The position numbers were made by a program, and so were the translations under genes. The notes below the pieces were generated by a model. That model saw only the letters and a program-made list of their open reading frames with translations, was not told the DNA's origin and ran no database searches. From NCBI GenBank assembly GCA_963698645.1, contig CAVORP010000001.1, positions 248,001 to 312,000 of the forward strand: 64,000 bases of DNA. Reading direction: 5' to 3'. Positions 19,203-29,195 of this stretch are shown here, one piece after another. This DNA is from Ovoidimarina sp963698645. GTDB lineage: Bacteria > Pseudomonadota > Alphaproteobacteria > Rhodobacterales > Rhodobacteraceae. How positions within the stretch are numbered: position 1 is the stretch's first letter; each line of letters begins with the position of its first letter.

Positions 19203-19243
19203 GAACTCTTGCCTTTTGCCTGCCGTGCATGATCTATCCCCGC

Positions 19244-21121
19244 ATGGCAAATCCATCCGACAACCCCGCCGATCCGTTCAAGAAGGCGCTCGCCGAAGCG
19301 ACCAAGGTCATGGCCGACGATCCGGACATGACGGTCAGCTTCTCCGTCGACCCTCCCGGGATGACGGCAGATACCGTGCGCCTGCCGCAGGTCTCGCGCC
19401 GGATGACGCGGGACGAGGTATTGTTGGCCCGCGGAACCGCCGATGCCTTCGCGCTGCGGCGGAAATATCACGACGAAGGCACGTACAATCGCTACGAACC
19501 CACGGGCCAGATGGCCCGCGACCTTTATGACGCGATGGAAACCGCCCGGTGCGAGGCGGTAGGTGCCCGCGCGATGCCAGGGACTGCCGGGAACATTGAC
19601 GCAAAGATCGCGACCGAAGCCACGCGCAAGGGATATGGCCAGATCACGCAGACCGCCGATGCCCCGCTTGCCGTCGCAGCCGGGTACATGATCCGCCATC
19701 TGGCCACGGGCCGCCCGCTTCCCGAGGGGGCCGCCAACGTGATGGAGCTTTGGCGCGGGTTCATCGAGGAACAGGCCGGCGGCACTCTCGAAAACCTCCA
19801 GGAGACCTTGGCGGATCAGGCTGCCTTTGCCCGCTTCGCCCGTCAGATCATCGAAGATCTGGGTTATGGCGACCAGTTGGGCGACGACCCAGATGCGGAA
19901 GATCCCGATCAGGACGATCAGGCCGATCAGGGCGAGGACGATCAGGACGATCCCGAAAGCCAGGGCGACGATCAATCCGAAGATGACAGCGCCGAGGCCA
20001 GCCCCGAACAGGCCCAGGACGCCGAACAGGATCCAAGCCAGGCACAGGTCTCGGCCGACGAGCTTGCCGATATGGAACAAGGGGAAGAGACGGAATTGCC
20101 CGAAGGCGAAGCCCCTCTCGAGCCGCCTCCGCCGCAGCCCTTCAGCGAGGCCGATCCGAATTATGACGTCTACTGCTCTGAATTCGATGAGGAAATCCGC
20201 GCCGAAGACCTTGCCGAACCGGCGGAACTGGAGCGTCTGCGCGCCTATCTCGATCAACAACTCGACCCGCTGAAAGGGGCCGTCTCACGACTGGCCAACA
20301 AACTGCAGCGCCGTCTTCAGGCGCAGCAGAACCGCAGTTGGGAATTCGATCGGGAAGAGGGCATTCTGGATGCCGGTCGCCTTGCGCGCGTGATCGCGAA
20401 CCCGACGACGCCCCTGTCCTTCAAGGTCGAGAAGGACACTGATTTCCGCGACACCGTGGTGACGCTTCTGCTGGACAATTCCGGCTCGATGAGGGGCCGC
20501 CCGATCTCGATCGCCGCCATCTGCGCCGATGTTCTGGCCCGAACTCTCGAACGCTGCCAGGTCAAGGTCGAGATCCTCGGCTTTACCACCCGCGCCTGGA
20601 AGGGTGGTCAGGCCCGCGAACGTTGGCTTCAGCAAGGGCGTGCACAGCAGCCCGGACGGCTCAACGACCTGCGCCACATCATCTACAAGACCGCAGATGC
20701 CCCGTGGCGGCGATCGCGAGAAAATCTTGGCCTGATGATGAAGGAAGGCCTGCTCAAAGAGAACATCGACGGCGAAGCGCTTGAATGGGCACACCGGCGG
20801 ATGCAGGTACGCAACGAGGCCCGAAAGATCCTCATGGTCATCTCGGATGGCGCGCCGGTCGACGATTCGACGCTGTCGGTCAACCCGGCCAATTACCTTG
20901 AGAAGCACCTACGCGATGTAATCGCCATGGTCGAACGGAAGAAGATCGTGGAACTGATCGCCATCGGCATCGGCCATGACGTGACCCGCTACTACAACAA
21001 GGCCGTGACGATCACCGATGTCGATCAGCTTGCCGGTGCCATGACCGAGCAACTGGCTAGCCTGTTCGATACCGATCCCCGGGCCAAGGCACGACTCATG
21101 GGTATTCGGAAAGCCTCGTGA
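19244..21121 (+). CDS. cobT: Cobaltochelatase subunit CobT
   Basis: CobT pairs with CobS in the cobaltochelatase. The 625-residue protein starts MANPSDNPADPFKKALAEAT; five in-frame codons upstream are less likely coding. It has the three expected parts: an N-terminal CobT domain, a very acidic Asp/Glu/Gln linker at about residues 215-300, and a C-terminal von Willebrand A domain with the MIDAS motif DNSGS at about 410-414, then ILMVISDGAPVDDST. The VWA domain is thought to contact CobN. The stop overlaps the next gene's ATG by one base (TGATG), so cobT and the aminopeptidase gene are probably translationally coupled. Confidence 0.96.
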   Translation: MANPSDNPADPFKKALAEATKVMADDPDMTVSFSVDPPGMTADTVRLPQVSRRMTRDEVLLARGTADAFALRRKYHDEGTYNRYEPTGQMARDLYDAMETARCEAVGARAMPGTAGNIDAKIATEATRKGYGQITQTADAPLAVAAGYMIRHLATGRPLPEGAANVMELWRGFIEEQAGGTLENLQETLADQAAFARFARQIIEDLGYGDQLGDDPDAEDPDQDDQADQGEDDQDDPESQGDDQSEDDSAEASPEQAQDAEQDPSQAQVSADELADMEQGEETELPEGEAPLEPPPPQPFSEADPNYDVYCSEFDEEIRAEDLAEPAELERLRAYLDQQLDPLKGAVSRLANKLQRRLQAQQNRSWEFDREEGILDAGRLARVIANPTTPLSFKVEKDTDFRDTVVTLLLDNSGSMRGRPISIAAICADVLARTLERCQVKVEILGFTTRAWKGGQARERWLQQGRAQQPGRLNDLRHIIYKTADAPWRRSRENLGLMMKEGLLKENIDGEALEWAHRRMQVRNEARKILMVISDGAPVDDSTLSVNPANYLEKHLRDVIAMVERKKIVELIAIGIGHDVTRYYNKAVTITDVDQLAGAMTEQLASLFDTDPRAKARLMGIRKAS

Positions 21122-22912
21122 TGTTCCAAAGCTTCGACGCGACATCGTCGCCGGATCAGGGCCCACCGCGCCTGTCCCTGCTGCGCGAGACGATGGGCCG
21201 GGCCGGCGTCGATGCATTCATCATACCCCGCGCCGATGCATATCAGGGCGAATACGTGGCCCCGTGCGATGATCGGCTGGCCTGGCTCACCGGCTTTACC
21301 GGTTCGGCGGGCTTCGCCGTGGTCCTTCAGGACAGGGCGGGGATATTTGTCGATGGGCGATACCGTGTGCAGGTGCGTGCGCAGGTCGCAACCGAGCATT
21401 TCACACCGGTCAACTGGCCCGAAACGAAACTGACCGACTGGCTTTCCGAAAACCTCTCGAGCAATTCCGTCGTAGGCTTCGACCCCTGGCTGCACACCCG
21501 CTCCGAGATCAAGACACTGGAAGATGCCGGGCATGTCCTGCGCCCGATCGACAATCTCGTGGACGCTGTCTGGGCCGATCGCCCGCCCGCGCCAACTGGG
21601 TCGATCAGCAAATACCCCATAGAATATGCTGGGCAATCTTCTGAAGAAAAGCGCGCCGCAATTGCCGAAACCCTCACCAAGGCAGGGCAGAAGAGCCGCG
21701 ATCCTGACACTTCCGGATTCGGTATCCTGGCTCTTGAACATCCGGGGCCAGGACATTCCCCGCAACCCGGTGGTCCAGGCTTTCGCCATCCTCCATGACA
21801 CAGGATCGGTCGATCTGTTCACCGACCCCGCGAAAGCGGTCGAAGTGCAGGGCGATCTGGGCAAGGATGTGACCATCCACACCCCTGAAGCCCTTGTCGA
21901 CAGTCTGGCACGACTCGCCGGACCCGTGCGCGTCGATCCCAAAAGCGCGCCGCATGCGATCGGCCTGGAACTGGACAAAGCCGGAATCCAGATCAAATGG
22001 CAGGACGATCCCTGCCTTCTGCCCAAGGCCCGAAAGACCGCCGCAGAGATCGCGGCGACCACCCAGGCGCATCTGCGGGACGGCGCGGCGATGGTGGAAT
22101 TCCTGTCATGGCTCGATGCCAAGGCCCCCAAGGGCGGGCTGACCGAAATTGATGTCGTCACATCGCTCGAGGGTTTCCGGCGTGCCACCAACATGCTGCG
22201 CGACATCAGCTTTGACACGATCTGTGGCGCAGGTCCGAACGGGGCGATCGTGCATTACCGCGTCACGCGCCAGACCAATCGCACGATTGTGCCCGGCGAC
22301 CTTCTCTTGGTCGATTCCGGCGGTCAGTATCTTGACGGAACAACCGACATCACCCGCACGGTAACGACCGGGACGCCCGATGCCGATCAGATCGCGGCGT
22401 TCACGCGGGTCCTGCAGGGCATGATCGCCATCAGCCGCGCGCGTTGGCCCCGCGGTCTCGCCGGGCGCGACCTCGACCCGTTGGCACGCGCTCCGCTCTG
22501 GATGGCCGGACAGGATTTCGACCACGGAACCGGCCATGGCGTTGGGGTGTTCCTTAGTGTCCATGAAGGGCCACAAAGGCTTTCGCGGGCCGGCGATGTG
22601 CCCCTTGAACCTGGCATGATCCTTTCGAACGAACCGGGCTATTACCGCGAAGACGCCTTCGGGATCCGGATCGAGAATCTTGTGACAGTGATCGAGGCAC
22701 CGGCACTCCCCGGCGGCGATGACCGGCCGCAGCTGGCCTTCGAAACACTCACATGGGTGCCAATCGACACCCGTCTTGTGGATACCGCCGCACTCGCGCC
22801 GGGGGAGCGCGACTGGCTCAACAGCTATCATGCTGATGTTCTCGACAAGATCGGTCCGCACCTGAGCGACAGCGCCCGGGACTGGCTAATTGCCGCGACC
22901 CGCGCTATCTGA
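21121..22912 (+). CDS. pepP: M24 family Xaa-Pro aminopeptidase (one frameshift)
   Basis: A long-form aminopeptidase P, about 596 residues when restored. It has two creatinase-like N-terminal domains (IIPRADAYQGEYVAPCDDRL; WLTGFTGSAGFAVVL) and a C-terminal pita-bread domain. Metal ligands are visible: two Asp in LLVDSGGQYLDGTTDITRT, His in DHGTGHGVGVFLSVHE, Glu in ILSNEPGYY, and Glu in GIRIENL. It removes N-terminal residues ahead of proline, using two Mn/Co ions. The frame shifts by one base near 21690, between ETLTKAGQ and AAILTLPDSVSWLLN. Its ATG overlaps the cobT stop. Confidence 0.93.
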
Positions 22913-22966
22913 CAACCAGCCGTACCGACCCGCCGCTTTCTGCGGGGCAACTGCGAAGGGGAACGC

Positions 22967-23311
22967 ATGTCCGACCACATCAAGATACGTGAAGCAGACG
23001 GCACATGGGTCGTCCGCGCCGGCGGTGCCGTTCTGGGTGAAACCGACGCCGCACTGGAATTGACCGAGGGAAGCTATCCGCCGGTGATCTATTTCCCGCG
23101 CGAGGATATCGCCATGGCCTTTCTCGAACGCAGCGACAAGACAACGCAATGCCCGCACAAGGGCACGGCCAGCTATTACTCGATCGTCACGAAAAGCACG
23201 GTCCTTAAGGACTCGGTCTGGAGCTACGAAACTCCAAAGGAGGGCGTCAGCCGCATTGCCGGTCACCTTGCCTTTTATACCGGCGACCTGATCGCAGTCG
23301 AAGAGGTCTGA
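22967..23311 (+). CDS. DUF427 domain-containing protein
   Basis: A 114-residue protein matching the DUF427 family: VRAGGAVLGETDAALELTEG, then PPVIYFPREDIAMAFLERSDKTTQCPHKGTASYYSI with the conserved C-P-x-K-G-x-A-x-Y motif, and FYTGDLIAVEE near the end. AAGGGG lies 5 bases upstream of the start. The family folds as a small beta barrel and is of unknown function; it is common in soil and marine bacteria, often as a stand-alone gene. It follows the aminopeptidase gene by 54 bp on the same strand. Confidence 0.88.
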   Translation: MSDHIKIREADGTWVVRAGGAVLGETDAALELTEGSYPPVIYFPREDIAMAFLERSDKTTQCPHKGTASYYSIVTKSTVLKDSVWSYETPKEGVSRIAGHLAFYTGDLIAVEEV

Positions 23312-23317
23312 TCTCGG

Positions 23318-25010
23318 TCAGGAGTGCTCTTCCGCAGCCGTGGCCGCCAGCGCGCGGTTATAGGCCCTAAGTGCATCAACCTGATACAGCGCACCCAGAA
23401 TCTCGGGTGGCTCGCCCTCTTCTCCGAACCGCACGACCGGAAGGAAATACCGGTTCGATCGCTCGAAGATCGGCATCGCCGCCTCCAGCGTCGCATTCCC
23501 CTCGACGAAATACCCCTCTTCGATCGCCGCCCAGATTTCGTCAGACGGCGCACAGGACGGATCGTCGGGCTTTCGCATCACATTGGCGATCCGGAACATC
23601 GCCAGCAGATAGGCCTGCGGCCCGGCGGCCAGGTGAATACCCTTGCGCTCCAGCTGCGTGAGAAAGAACGACCGGTCCACAAGCCGCGACGCGAGTGCCG
23701 TCGAAGTCGACACCGCAACCATCACCGCAAGCCCGGTCTGCCAGTCGCCGGTCAGTTCGAACACGATCAGCGTCGTGGAAATCGGTGCCCCAAGTACCGC
23801 CGCGGCCAAGGCTCCCATCCCTGCAAGGGCATAGAGTGTCTGCGACCCCGAAACCTCTGGAAGAATTCCCGTGGCGATCAGACCCGAAGGCCAGCCCGGT
23901 CATCGCCCCGATCATGAGCGAGGGCGAAAAGACACCGCCCCCCATCCGCCCAGCCATCGTCACCGCAACCGCGGCCACCTTGATCACCGTGAACACGATC
24001 GCCTCATGCAACAGAAGGTTGCCCGTCAGCGCCGCCGATGTCGTCTCGTAACCCACGCCGATGATATGCGGATAGAAGATCGCGATTCCGCCAAGGACGG
24101 CCCCGGCAACCGCCGGTCGCAGGAAACCCGGCAATCGGGTGTATCGCTGAACGTGGGTCGCCATGTCATCGGACCAGAAGATCACGCGCGTGAAAAGTGC
24201 CGCCACAAGACCGCAGAGAAGCCCGAGGATCAGGAAGGCGGGCAGTTCCACGTAAAAGGCAAGCGCGCTTCCACTGGGCAATGCAAACTCGGTCACATCC
24301 CCGAATTCCAGCCTGTTGATCACCGTACCAGCCGCCGATGCGATAACGATGGGGGCGAAGGCGTGCACCGCAAAATGCCGCAGCACGACCTCAAGCGCGA
24401 ACAACGCCCCGGCAATGGGCGCATTGAACGAAGCCGATACCGCCGCCGCCACCGCGCAGCCCAGAAGATCCCGCGCCGTCACGCCAGACGCGTCGATCCG
24501 GTCGCTTACCCAACTGGAAATCACCGCCGCAAGATGAACGACCGGCCCTTCCCGCCCGGTCGATCCGCCGGAAGACAGGGTGATCATCGAGGCCAGCGCC
24601 GAGGCAAGGCCCGCCCGCTTTTCCACGCGCCCATCCCGAAGCGCCGCCCCTTCGATGACATCCGCAACCGATCTGACCCGTCCGTCATCGGTGAAGTGGT
24701 TCAGAAGCAGCCCGACCACCAGACCGCCACCTATGGGGATCAACAGGACCCACCACCAATCCAGCGACGCCGCGAAGGAATGGATCGTACGCACATCGTC
24801 GGTGCCGTAAAGCGTGGTTTGCAGCCACGTGATGCCTTTTCGAAAGAACAGCGCGGCAAAGCCCGCAGCGATACCGATCAGAAGCGCGATGAACCAGAAC
24901 TGAACCTGCCCCGGCCCCTTTTCTCGAAGCGCCGTCCAGCCGTCTCGGCAGACCGAGACGACATCCCGTATCTGCCCGCCGATCAATCCAGGCTCCGGCC
25001 TGTCGTTCAT
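23318..25010 (-). CDS. CLC family chloride channel/transporter with CBS-like tail (one frameshift)
   Basis: A CLC anion channel or H+/Cl- antiporter of about 563 residues. Ion-pathway motifs are visible: SGGSTGREGPVVHLAA (the G-K/R-E-G-P helix-N loop), GAVLGG, and MGGGVFSPSLMIGAMTG (G-x-F-x-P). Around ten hydrophobic segments precede a cytoplasmic tail (VMRKPDDPSCAPSDEIWAAI, YFVEGNATLEAAMPIFERSN) that resembles a CBS pair. The frame changes near 23885, where one extra base separates GLAFG from LIATGILPEVSGSQTLYALAGM. The start at 25010 (MNDRPEPGLIGGQIRD) was chosen because earlier in-frame sequence overlaps the divergent gene's promoter; no strong ribosome-binding site is present. Confidence 0.88.
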
Positions 25011-25112
25011 CCCGCGAACGTATCCCGTCCCTGCAAGCGCGCTCACGCGGTCCCTTCCCCTGCCCGCCTGCTTGGCATAGGGTCGCGCCGTCAATCGCAA
25101 GGAGGTGCGGTC

Positions 25113-26486
25113 GTGACCATCCAGTCCGCAATTGCCGAGTTATCCACAGTGTTAGGCGAACGGCTCGACCGGTCCAAGTCCGAACTGACCCTTCACGGCG
25201 CATCCGAGACCTATTTCGACGCAGCTCCCCCAGATGCCGTGGCTTTTCCGGAAAGCACCGAAGAGGTGTCCACCATCGTCAGGATCTGCGCGAAACATGA
25301 CTGCCCCGTCATCCCATGGGGGGTCGGCACCTCGCTCGAAGGCCATACGCTCGCGGTCAGGGGCGGGGTCAGCGTCGATTTCCGGCGCATGAACCGCGTC
25401 CTCGCGATCCACCAGGAAGACATGGATTGCGTCGTCCAGCCCGGCATCACCCGCCGCGGATTGGCCGAGGAACTGCGGACCACCGGCCTGTTCTTCACGG
25501 TCGATCCGGGCGCCGATGCGACGCTGGGCGGCATGGCCGCGACCCGTGCCTCGGGAACGACCGCCGTGCGTTATGGCACCATGCGCGACAATGTCATGGG
25601 GCTCGAAGTCGTCCTTGCCGATGGCCGGATCATCCGCACCGGCAACCGCGCCCGCAAAAGTGCGGCAGGCTATGACATGACGGCGCTCTTTCTCGGCTCC
25701 GAAGGAACGCTTGGCCTCATCACCGAGCTCACCCTCCGGCTCCATGGCCAGCCCGAGGCGATTTCGGCCGCTGTCTGCGCCTTCGAGACCACGAAACAGG
25801 CCGTCGATACCGTGATTGCGACGATCCAGATGGGCATTCCCATGGCGCGGATCGAACTTGTGGATGCCGATACCGTGCGCGCCTTCAACTCTCATGCGGA
25901 TGCCGGACTTTCCGAACACCCCCACCTGATGGTGGAATTCCACGGCTCGGAAAGCTCTGTGGCCCAAGATGCCGAACGGTTCGGGGACATCGCGACCGAA
26001 TATGGCGGGCAGGATTTCAGATGGTCCGCAAAGACCGAGGATCGCAATCGGCTCTGGCGCATGCGACACGAGGCCTACTATGCCATCAAGGCCCAGAATC
26101 CGGGAAAGCGTGCGCTGGCCACGGATATCTGCGTACCGATCTCGAAACTCGCCGAGGCGATCGAGGAAACACGCGCGGACATCGCCGCAAGCGGCATGTA
26201 CGGTCCGATCCTGGGCCATGTGGGCGACGGGAATTTCCACGCAACGCTCATCATCGATCCCGAAGACCCCACAAGCCTCGCCACCGCAAAGGACCTGTCG
26301 CACCGCATGGCCGAGCGGGCACTGGCGATGGGCGGAACCGTCACCGGGGAACATGGCATCGGGCTTGGCAAGATGCGCTACATGGCCGCCGAACACGGCG
26401 AGGCATGGCAGGTCATGGCGCAGATCAAACGCGCGCTCGACCCCCGGAACATCCTGAACCCGGGCAAGGTGGTGGAGGTCAACTAG
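25113..26486 (+). CDS. FAD-binding oxidoreductase, D-lactate dehydrogenase (cytochrome)-like
   Basis: A 457-residue flavoprotein of the vanillyl-alcohol oxidase/PCMH fold. The FAD-binding domain includes VIPWGVGTSLEGHTLAVRGG, DPGADATLGGMAATRASGT and FLGSEGTLGLITELTLRLHG. The C-terminal FAD-linked oxidase domain has ILGHVGDGNFHATLIIDP (metal-site His) and VTGEHGIGLGKMRYM, ending LDPRNILNPGKVVE. This matches the Dld2/GlcD-like D-2-hydroxyacid dehydrogenases; D-lactate with cytochrome c or quinone as acceptor is the usual annotation. A GTG start at 25113 has AAGGAGG seven bases upstream. glcE and glcF are absent, so glycolate oxidase is unlikely. Confidence 0.9.
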   Translation: MTIQSAIAELSTVLGERLDRSKSELTLHGASETYFDAAPPDAVAFPESTEEVSTIVRICAKHDCPVIPWGVGTSLEGHTLAVRGGVSVDFRRMNRVLAIHQEDMDCVVQPGITRRGLAEELRTTGLFFTVDPGADATLGGMAATRASGTTAVRYGTMRDNVMGLEVVLADGRIIRTGNRARKSAAGYDMTALFLGSEGTLGLITELTLRLHGQPEAISAAVCAFETTKQAVDTVIATIQMGIPMARIELVDADTVRAFNSHADAGLSEHPHLMVEFHGSESSVAQDAERFGDIATEYGGQDFRWSAKTEDRNRLWRMRHEAYYAIKAQNPGKRALATDICVPISKLAEAIEETRADIAASGMYGPILGHVGDGNFHATLIIDPEDPTSLATAKDLSHRMAERALAMGGTVTGEHGIGLGKMRYMAAEHGEAWQVMAQIKRALDPRNILNPGKVVEVN

Positions 26487-26562
26487 CCCTGGCCCGACAC
26501 CCTCAGCGCATCGCCAGCGGTCTGGCCTAGACGGGCCGCGCGCAAGCCGCTAAATGCGCGCT

Positions 26563-28281
26563 ATGGCACGCATCCTGATCACCTCCGCGATCCCCTATAT
26601 CAACGGGATCAAACACCTGGGCAATCTCGTCGGATCCCAACTCCCCGCAGATCTCTATGCCCGCTACATGCGCGCAAGGGATCATGAGGTTCTGTTTCTC
26701 TGCGCCACCGACGAACACGGAACCCCGGCAGAGCTTGCAGCCGCCAAGGCCGGCAAACCCGTCGCAGACTACTGCGCCGAGATGTGGCAGGTGCAAAAGG
26801 ACCTGTCCGATGGCTTCCGCCTGTCCTTCGACAAGTTCGGCCGCTCCTCCTCGCCGCAGAACCATGCCCTGACGCAGCATTTCGCCGGCAAACTCGCCGA
26901 AAACGGGCTGATCGAGGAAGTGACCGAAAAGCAGGTCTATTCGAACGCCGATGGCCGCTTTCTCCCCGACCGCTACATCGAGGGGACCTGTCCCAATTGC
27001 GGGTACGACCGGGCGCGCGGCGATCAATGCGAAAACTGCACGAAGCAGCTTGACCCCACCGACCTGATCGAACCGCGCTCGGCAATCTCCGGCTCCACCG
27101 ATCTGGAGGTTCGCGAAACCAAGCATCTCTACCTGAAACAGCGCTCGCTTCGTAAGGAACTGTCGGACTGGATCGACAGCAAATCCGACTGGCCGATCCT
27201 GACGACCTCGATCGCCAAGAAATGGCTGAACGACGGCGACGGACTTCAGGACCGGGGCATCACGCGCGATCTCGACTGGGGCGTCCCCGTCAAACGCGGC
27301 AGCGATCCATGGCCCGGAATGGAAGGCAAGGTCTTCTACGTCTGGTTCGACGCTCCCATCGAATACATCGCCTGCGCCAAGGAATGGGCAGACGCATCGG
27401 GCCGCCCCGACGCGGAATGGGAGCGGTGGTGGCGCACCGACAAGGGCGCACAGGATGTCCGCTACGTGCAATTCATGGGCAAGGACAACGTTCCCTTCCA
27501 CACCCTCTCCTTCCCCGCCACGATCATCGGGTCGGGCGAGCCGTGGAAGCTGGTGGATTACATCAAATCGTTCAACTACCTGAACTACGACGGCGGCCAG
27601 TTCTCGACCTCGCAGGGCCGCGGCGTGTTCATGGATCAGGCGCTTTCGATCCTGCCTGCCGATTACTGGCGCTGGTGGCTTCTCAGTCATGCACCCGAAA
27701 ACTCCGACAGCGAGTTCACCTGGGAGAATTTCCAGACCTCCGTGAACAAGGATCTGGCGGATGTTCTGGGCAATTTCGTCTCGCGCGTCACCAAGTTCGC
27801 GCGCTCGAAATTTGGCGAGACGGTCCCCGAGGCGGGCACCTTCGGGCCGGAAGAACAGGCTCTGATCGATACCCTTTCGACCCGCATCCGCGCCTATGAA
27901 GGCCATATGGAGGCGATGGAAATCCGCAAGGCCGCGGGCGAGTTGCGGGCGATCTGGGTGGCGGGCAACGAATACCTGCAATCCGCGGCTCCCTGGACGG
28001 TGTTCAAGACCGACCCCGACCGGGCCGCCGCCATCGTGCGCCTGTCGCTCAACCTGATCCGGCTCTATGCGGTCCTATCGGCGCCGTTCATCCCCGATGC
28101 GGCCGGGCGCATGCTGTCATCGATGAATACGCTCGATACGGACTGGCCCGGCGATGTCGCTGCCGCCCTCGCGGCATTGCCTCCGGGCCACGAATTCAGC
28201 GTGCCGGATGTCCTGTTCCAGAAGATCACGGATGAACAGCGCGAAGACTGGCAGACCCGCTTCGCAGGACACCGGGACTAG
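26563..28281 (+). CDS. metG: Methionine--tRNA ligase
   Basis: Class I aminoacyl-tRNA synthetase of 572 residues that charges initiator and elongator tRNA-Met. The HIGH-equivalent KHLGN is at about residues 17-21. A zinc knuckle CPNC...CENC lies at about 143-159. At the usual KMSKS position there is FSTSQGRG (about residue 346), a replacement common in alphaproteobacterial MetG. The C-terminal anticodon-binding domain begins near VNKDLADVLGNFVSRVTKF. There is no C-terminal dimerisation (tRNA-binding) domain, which also fits the alphaproteobacterial form. The start MARILITSAIPYINGIKHLG is chosen over an ATG three codons upstream. Confidence 0.97.
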   Translation: MARILITSAIPYINGIKHLGNLVGSQLPADLYARYMRARDHEVLFLCATDEHGTPAELAAAKAGKPVADYCAEMWQVQKDLSDGFRLSFDKFGRSSSPQNHALTQHFAGKLAENGLIEEVTEKQVYSNADGRFLPDRYIEGTCPNCGYDRARGDQCENCTKQLDPTDLIEPRSAISGSTDLEVRETKHLYLKQRSLRKELSDWIDSKSDWPILTTSIAKKWLNDGDGLQDRGITRDLDWGVPVKRGSDPWPGMEGKVFYVWFDAPIEYIACAKEWADASGRPDAEWERWWRTDKGAQDVRYVQFMGKDNVPFHTLSFPATIIGSGEPWKLVDYIKSFNYLNYDGGQFSTSQGRGVFMDQALSILPADYWRWWLLSHAPENSDSEFTWENFQTSVNKDLADVLGNFVSRVTKFARSKFGETVPEAGTFGPEEQALIDTLSTRIRAYEGHMEAMEIRKAAGELRAIWVAGNEYLQSAAPWTVFKTDPDRAAAIVRLSLNLIRLYAVLSAPFIPDAAGRMLSSMNTLDTDWPGDVAAALAALPPGHEFSVPDVLFQKITDEQREDWQTRFAGHRD

Positions 28282-28321
28282 CAGTTTCCAAACTCGTCCG
28301 CCCGACGCGTCTCGTTTCCCG

Positions 28322-28407
28322 TGGTACCCGCGGCCGGACTCGAACCGGCACGGCCTTTCGGCCTGGGGATTTTAAGTCCCCTGTGTCTACCATTCCACCA
28401 CGCGGGC
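28322..28407 (-). tRNA. tRNA-Leu (anticodon UAA)
   Basis: The minus strand folds as a complete class II tRNA of 86 nt with CCA encoded. The acceptor stem GCCCGCG pairs with CGCGGGT (G1-U72 wobble). The anticodon loop is CTTAAAA within GGGGACTTAAAATCCCC, giving anticodon TAA. A long variable arm AGGCCGAAAGGCC follows, and the T arm is GCCGGTTCGAGTCCGGC. It lies 40 bp after metG on the opposite strand. Confidence 0.95.
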
Positions 28408-28575
28408 ATTGCTGGCGTTCTAAGGTCTTGCCGCCCTGCCCGCAATCGTCGGCAGTGGCTCTAGAGGGCATTCATGTAGCCGGGGCACACCCATCTCCGC
28501 CGGCGAAACCCGCGCGCCGAACACCCTGCGTCCGGTTCCGAAAAGAACACTCTGCCAATGTTCAAGGTTGGGGGC

Positions 28576-29115
28576 TCAAAGTTCCTGCCCGGGAGGCTCT
28601 TTCAGCAACCCCCGCTCGGGGATCCATGGGTTCAGAGCCAGCGCCTTGCGCAGCCAGTCCTGCGCTTCCGCCTCGCGGCCCAGCGCAGTCAAGGTCAGCG
28701 CCAGCCCCGACAACGCCCCCACATGTTCCGAATTGATCTCGACGGTCCGTTCGAGATCGACAAGCGCCGCCTCGTAATTACCACTCAGAAACGCGATGAA
28801 GGCCCGCTGATTATACCCCTCGGCCCAATGCGGGCAGTACTCCACGAGCCGGTCAAAGGCATCGCGCGCGGCAAGGTAATCGGCAACGCGGCGCGCGCTC
28901 ATCCCGGTATTCAGAAGTGCCGCCGCCGCATCGTCCGGCGCATCGGTCCAGATCTCCCACATCTGATCGGAAAACACGCGGCTCGCCATGTCATTGGGCG
29001 CGTTCCGGGCGCCCTCGAACAGCGCGGCAAGTTCGGCACTGCGGTCCGTCACCGGCGGACATTCGGCATATGCGGGCGCAGCAGCAATCGTCAGCGCAAG
29101 AAGCAAATATCTCAT
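28576..29115 (-). CDS. Exported tetratricopeptide repeat protein
   Basis: A 179-residue protein with a Sec signal peptide (MRYLLLALTIAAAPAYA|ECPP). Two to three TPR units are visible in the second half: AARDAFDRLVEYCPHWAEGYNQRAFI, LSGNYEAALVDLERTVEINSEHVGAL and LGREAEAQDWLRKALALNPW. They have the small/aromatic residue spacing of 34-residue TPRs. TPRs mediate protein-protein contacts, and periplasmic versions often serve envelope assembly. The ATG at 29115 is preferred over a GTG two codons earlier. It is divergent from the rhomboid protease gene, sharing an 80-bp intergenic region. Confidence 0.82.
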   Translation of the reverse strand: MRYLLLALTIAAAPAYAECPPVTDRSAELAALFEGARNAPNDMASRVFSDQMWEIWTDAPDDAAAALLNTGMSARRVADYLAARDAFDRLVEYCPHWAEGYNQRAFIAFLSGNYEAALVDLERTVEINSEHVGALSGLALTLTALGREAEAQDWLRKALALNPWIPERGLLKEPPGQEL

Positions 29116-29195
29116 GCTCACAATATCAGGGGCTGTACATCGATTCTGTCAACCTCCGCTTGACCTTGCGCTGCCAAAGCACCAGCCTCGCCGCC

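Noticed and set aside
26527..27981. Long minus-strand open frame of 484 codons
   Set aside because: It is antisense to metG, which has full family motifs. The frame has no recognisable domain and is a result of high GC.
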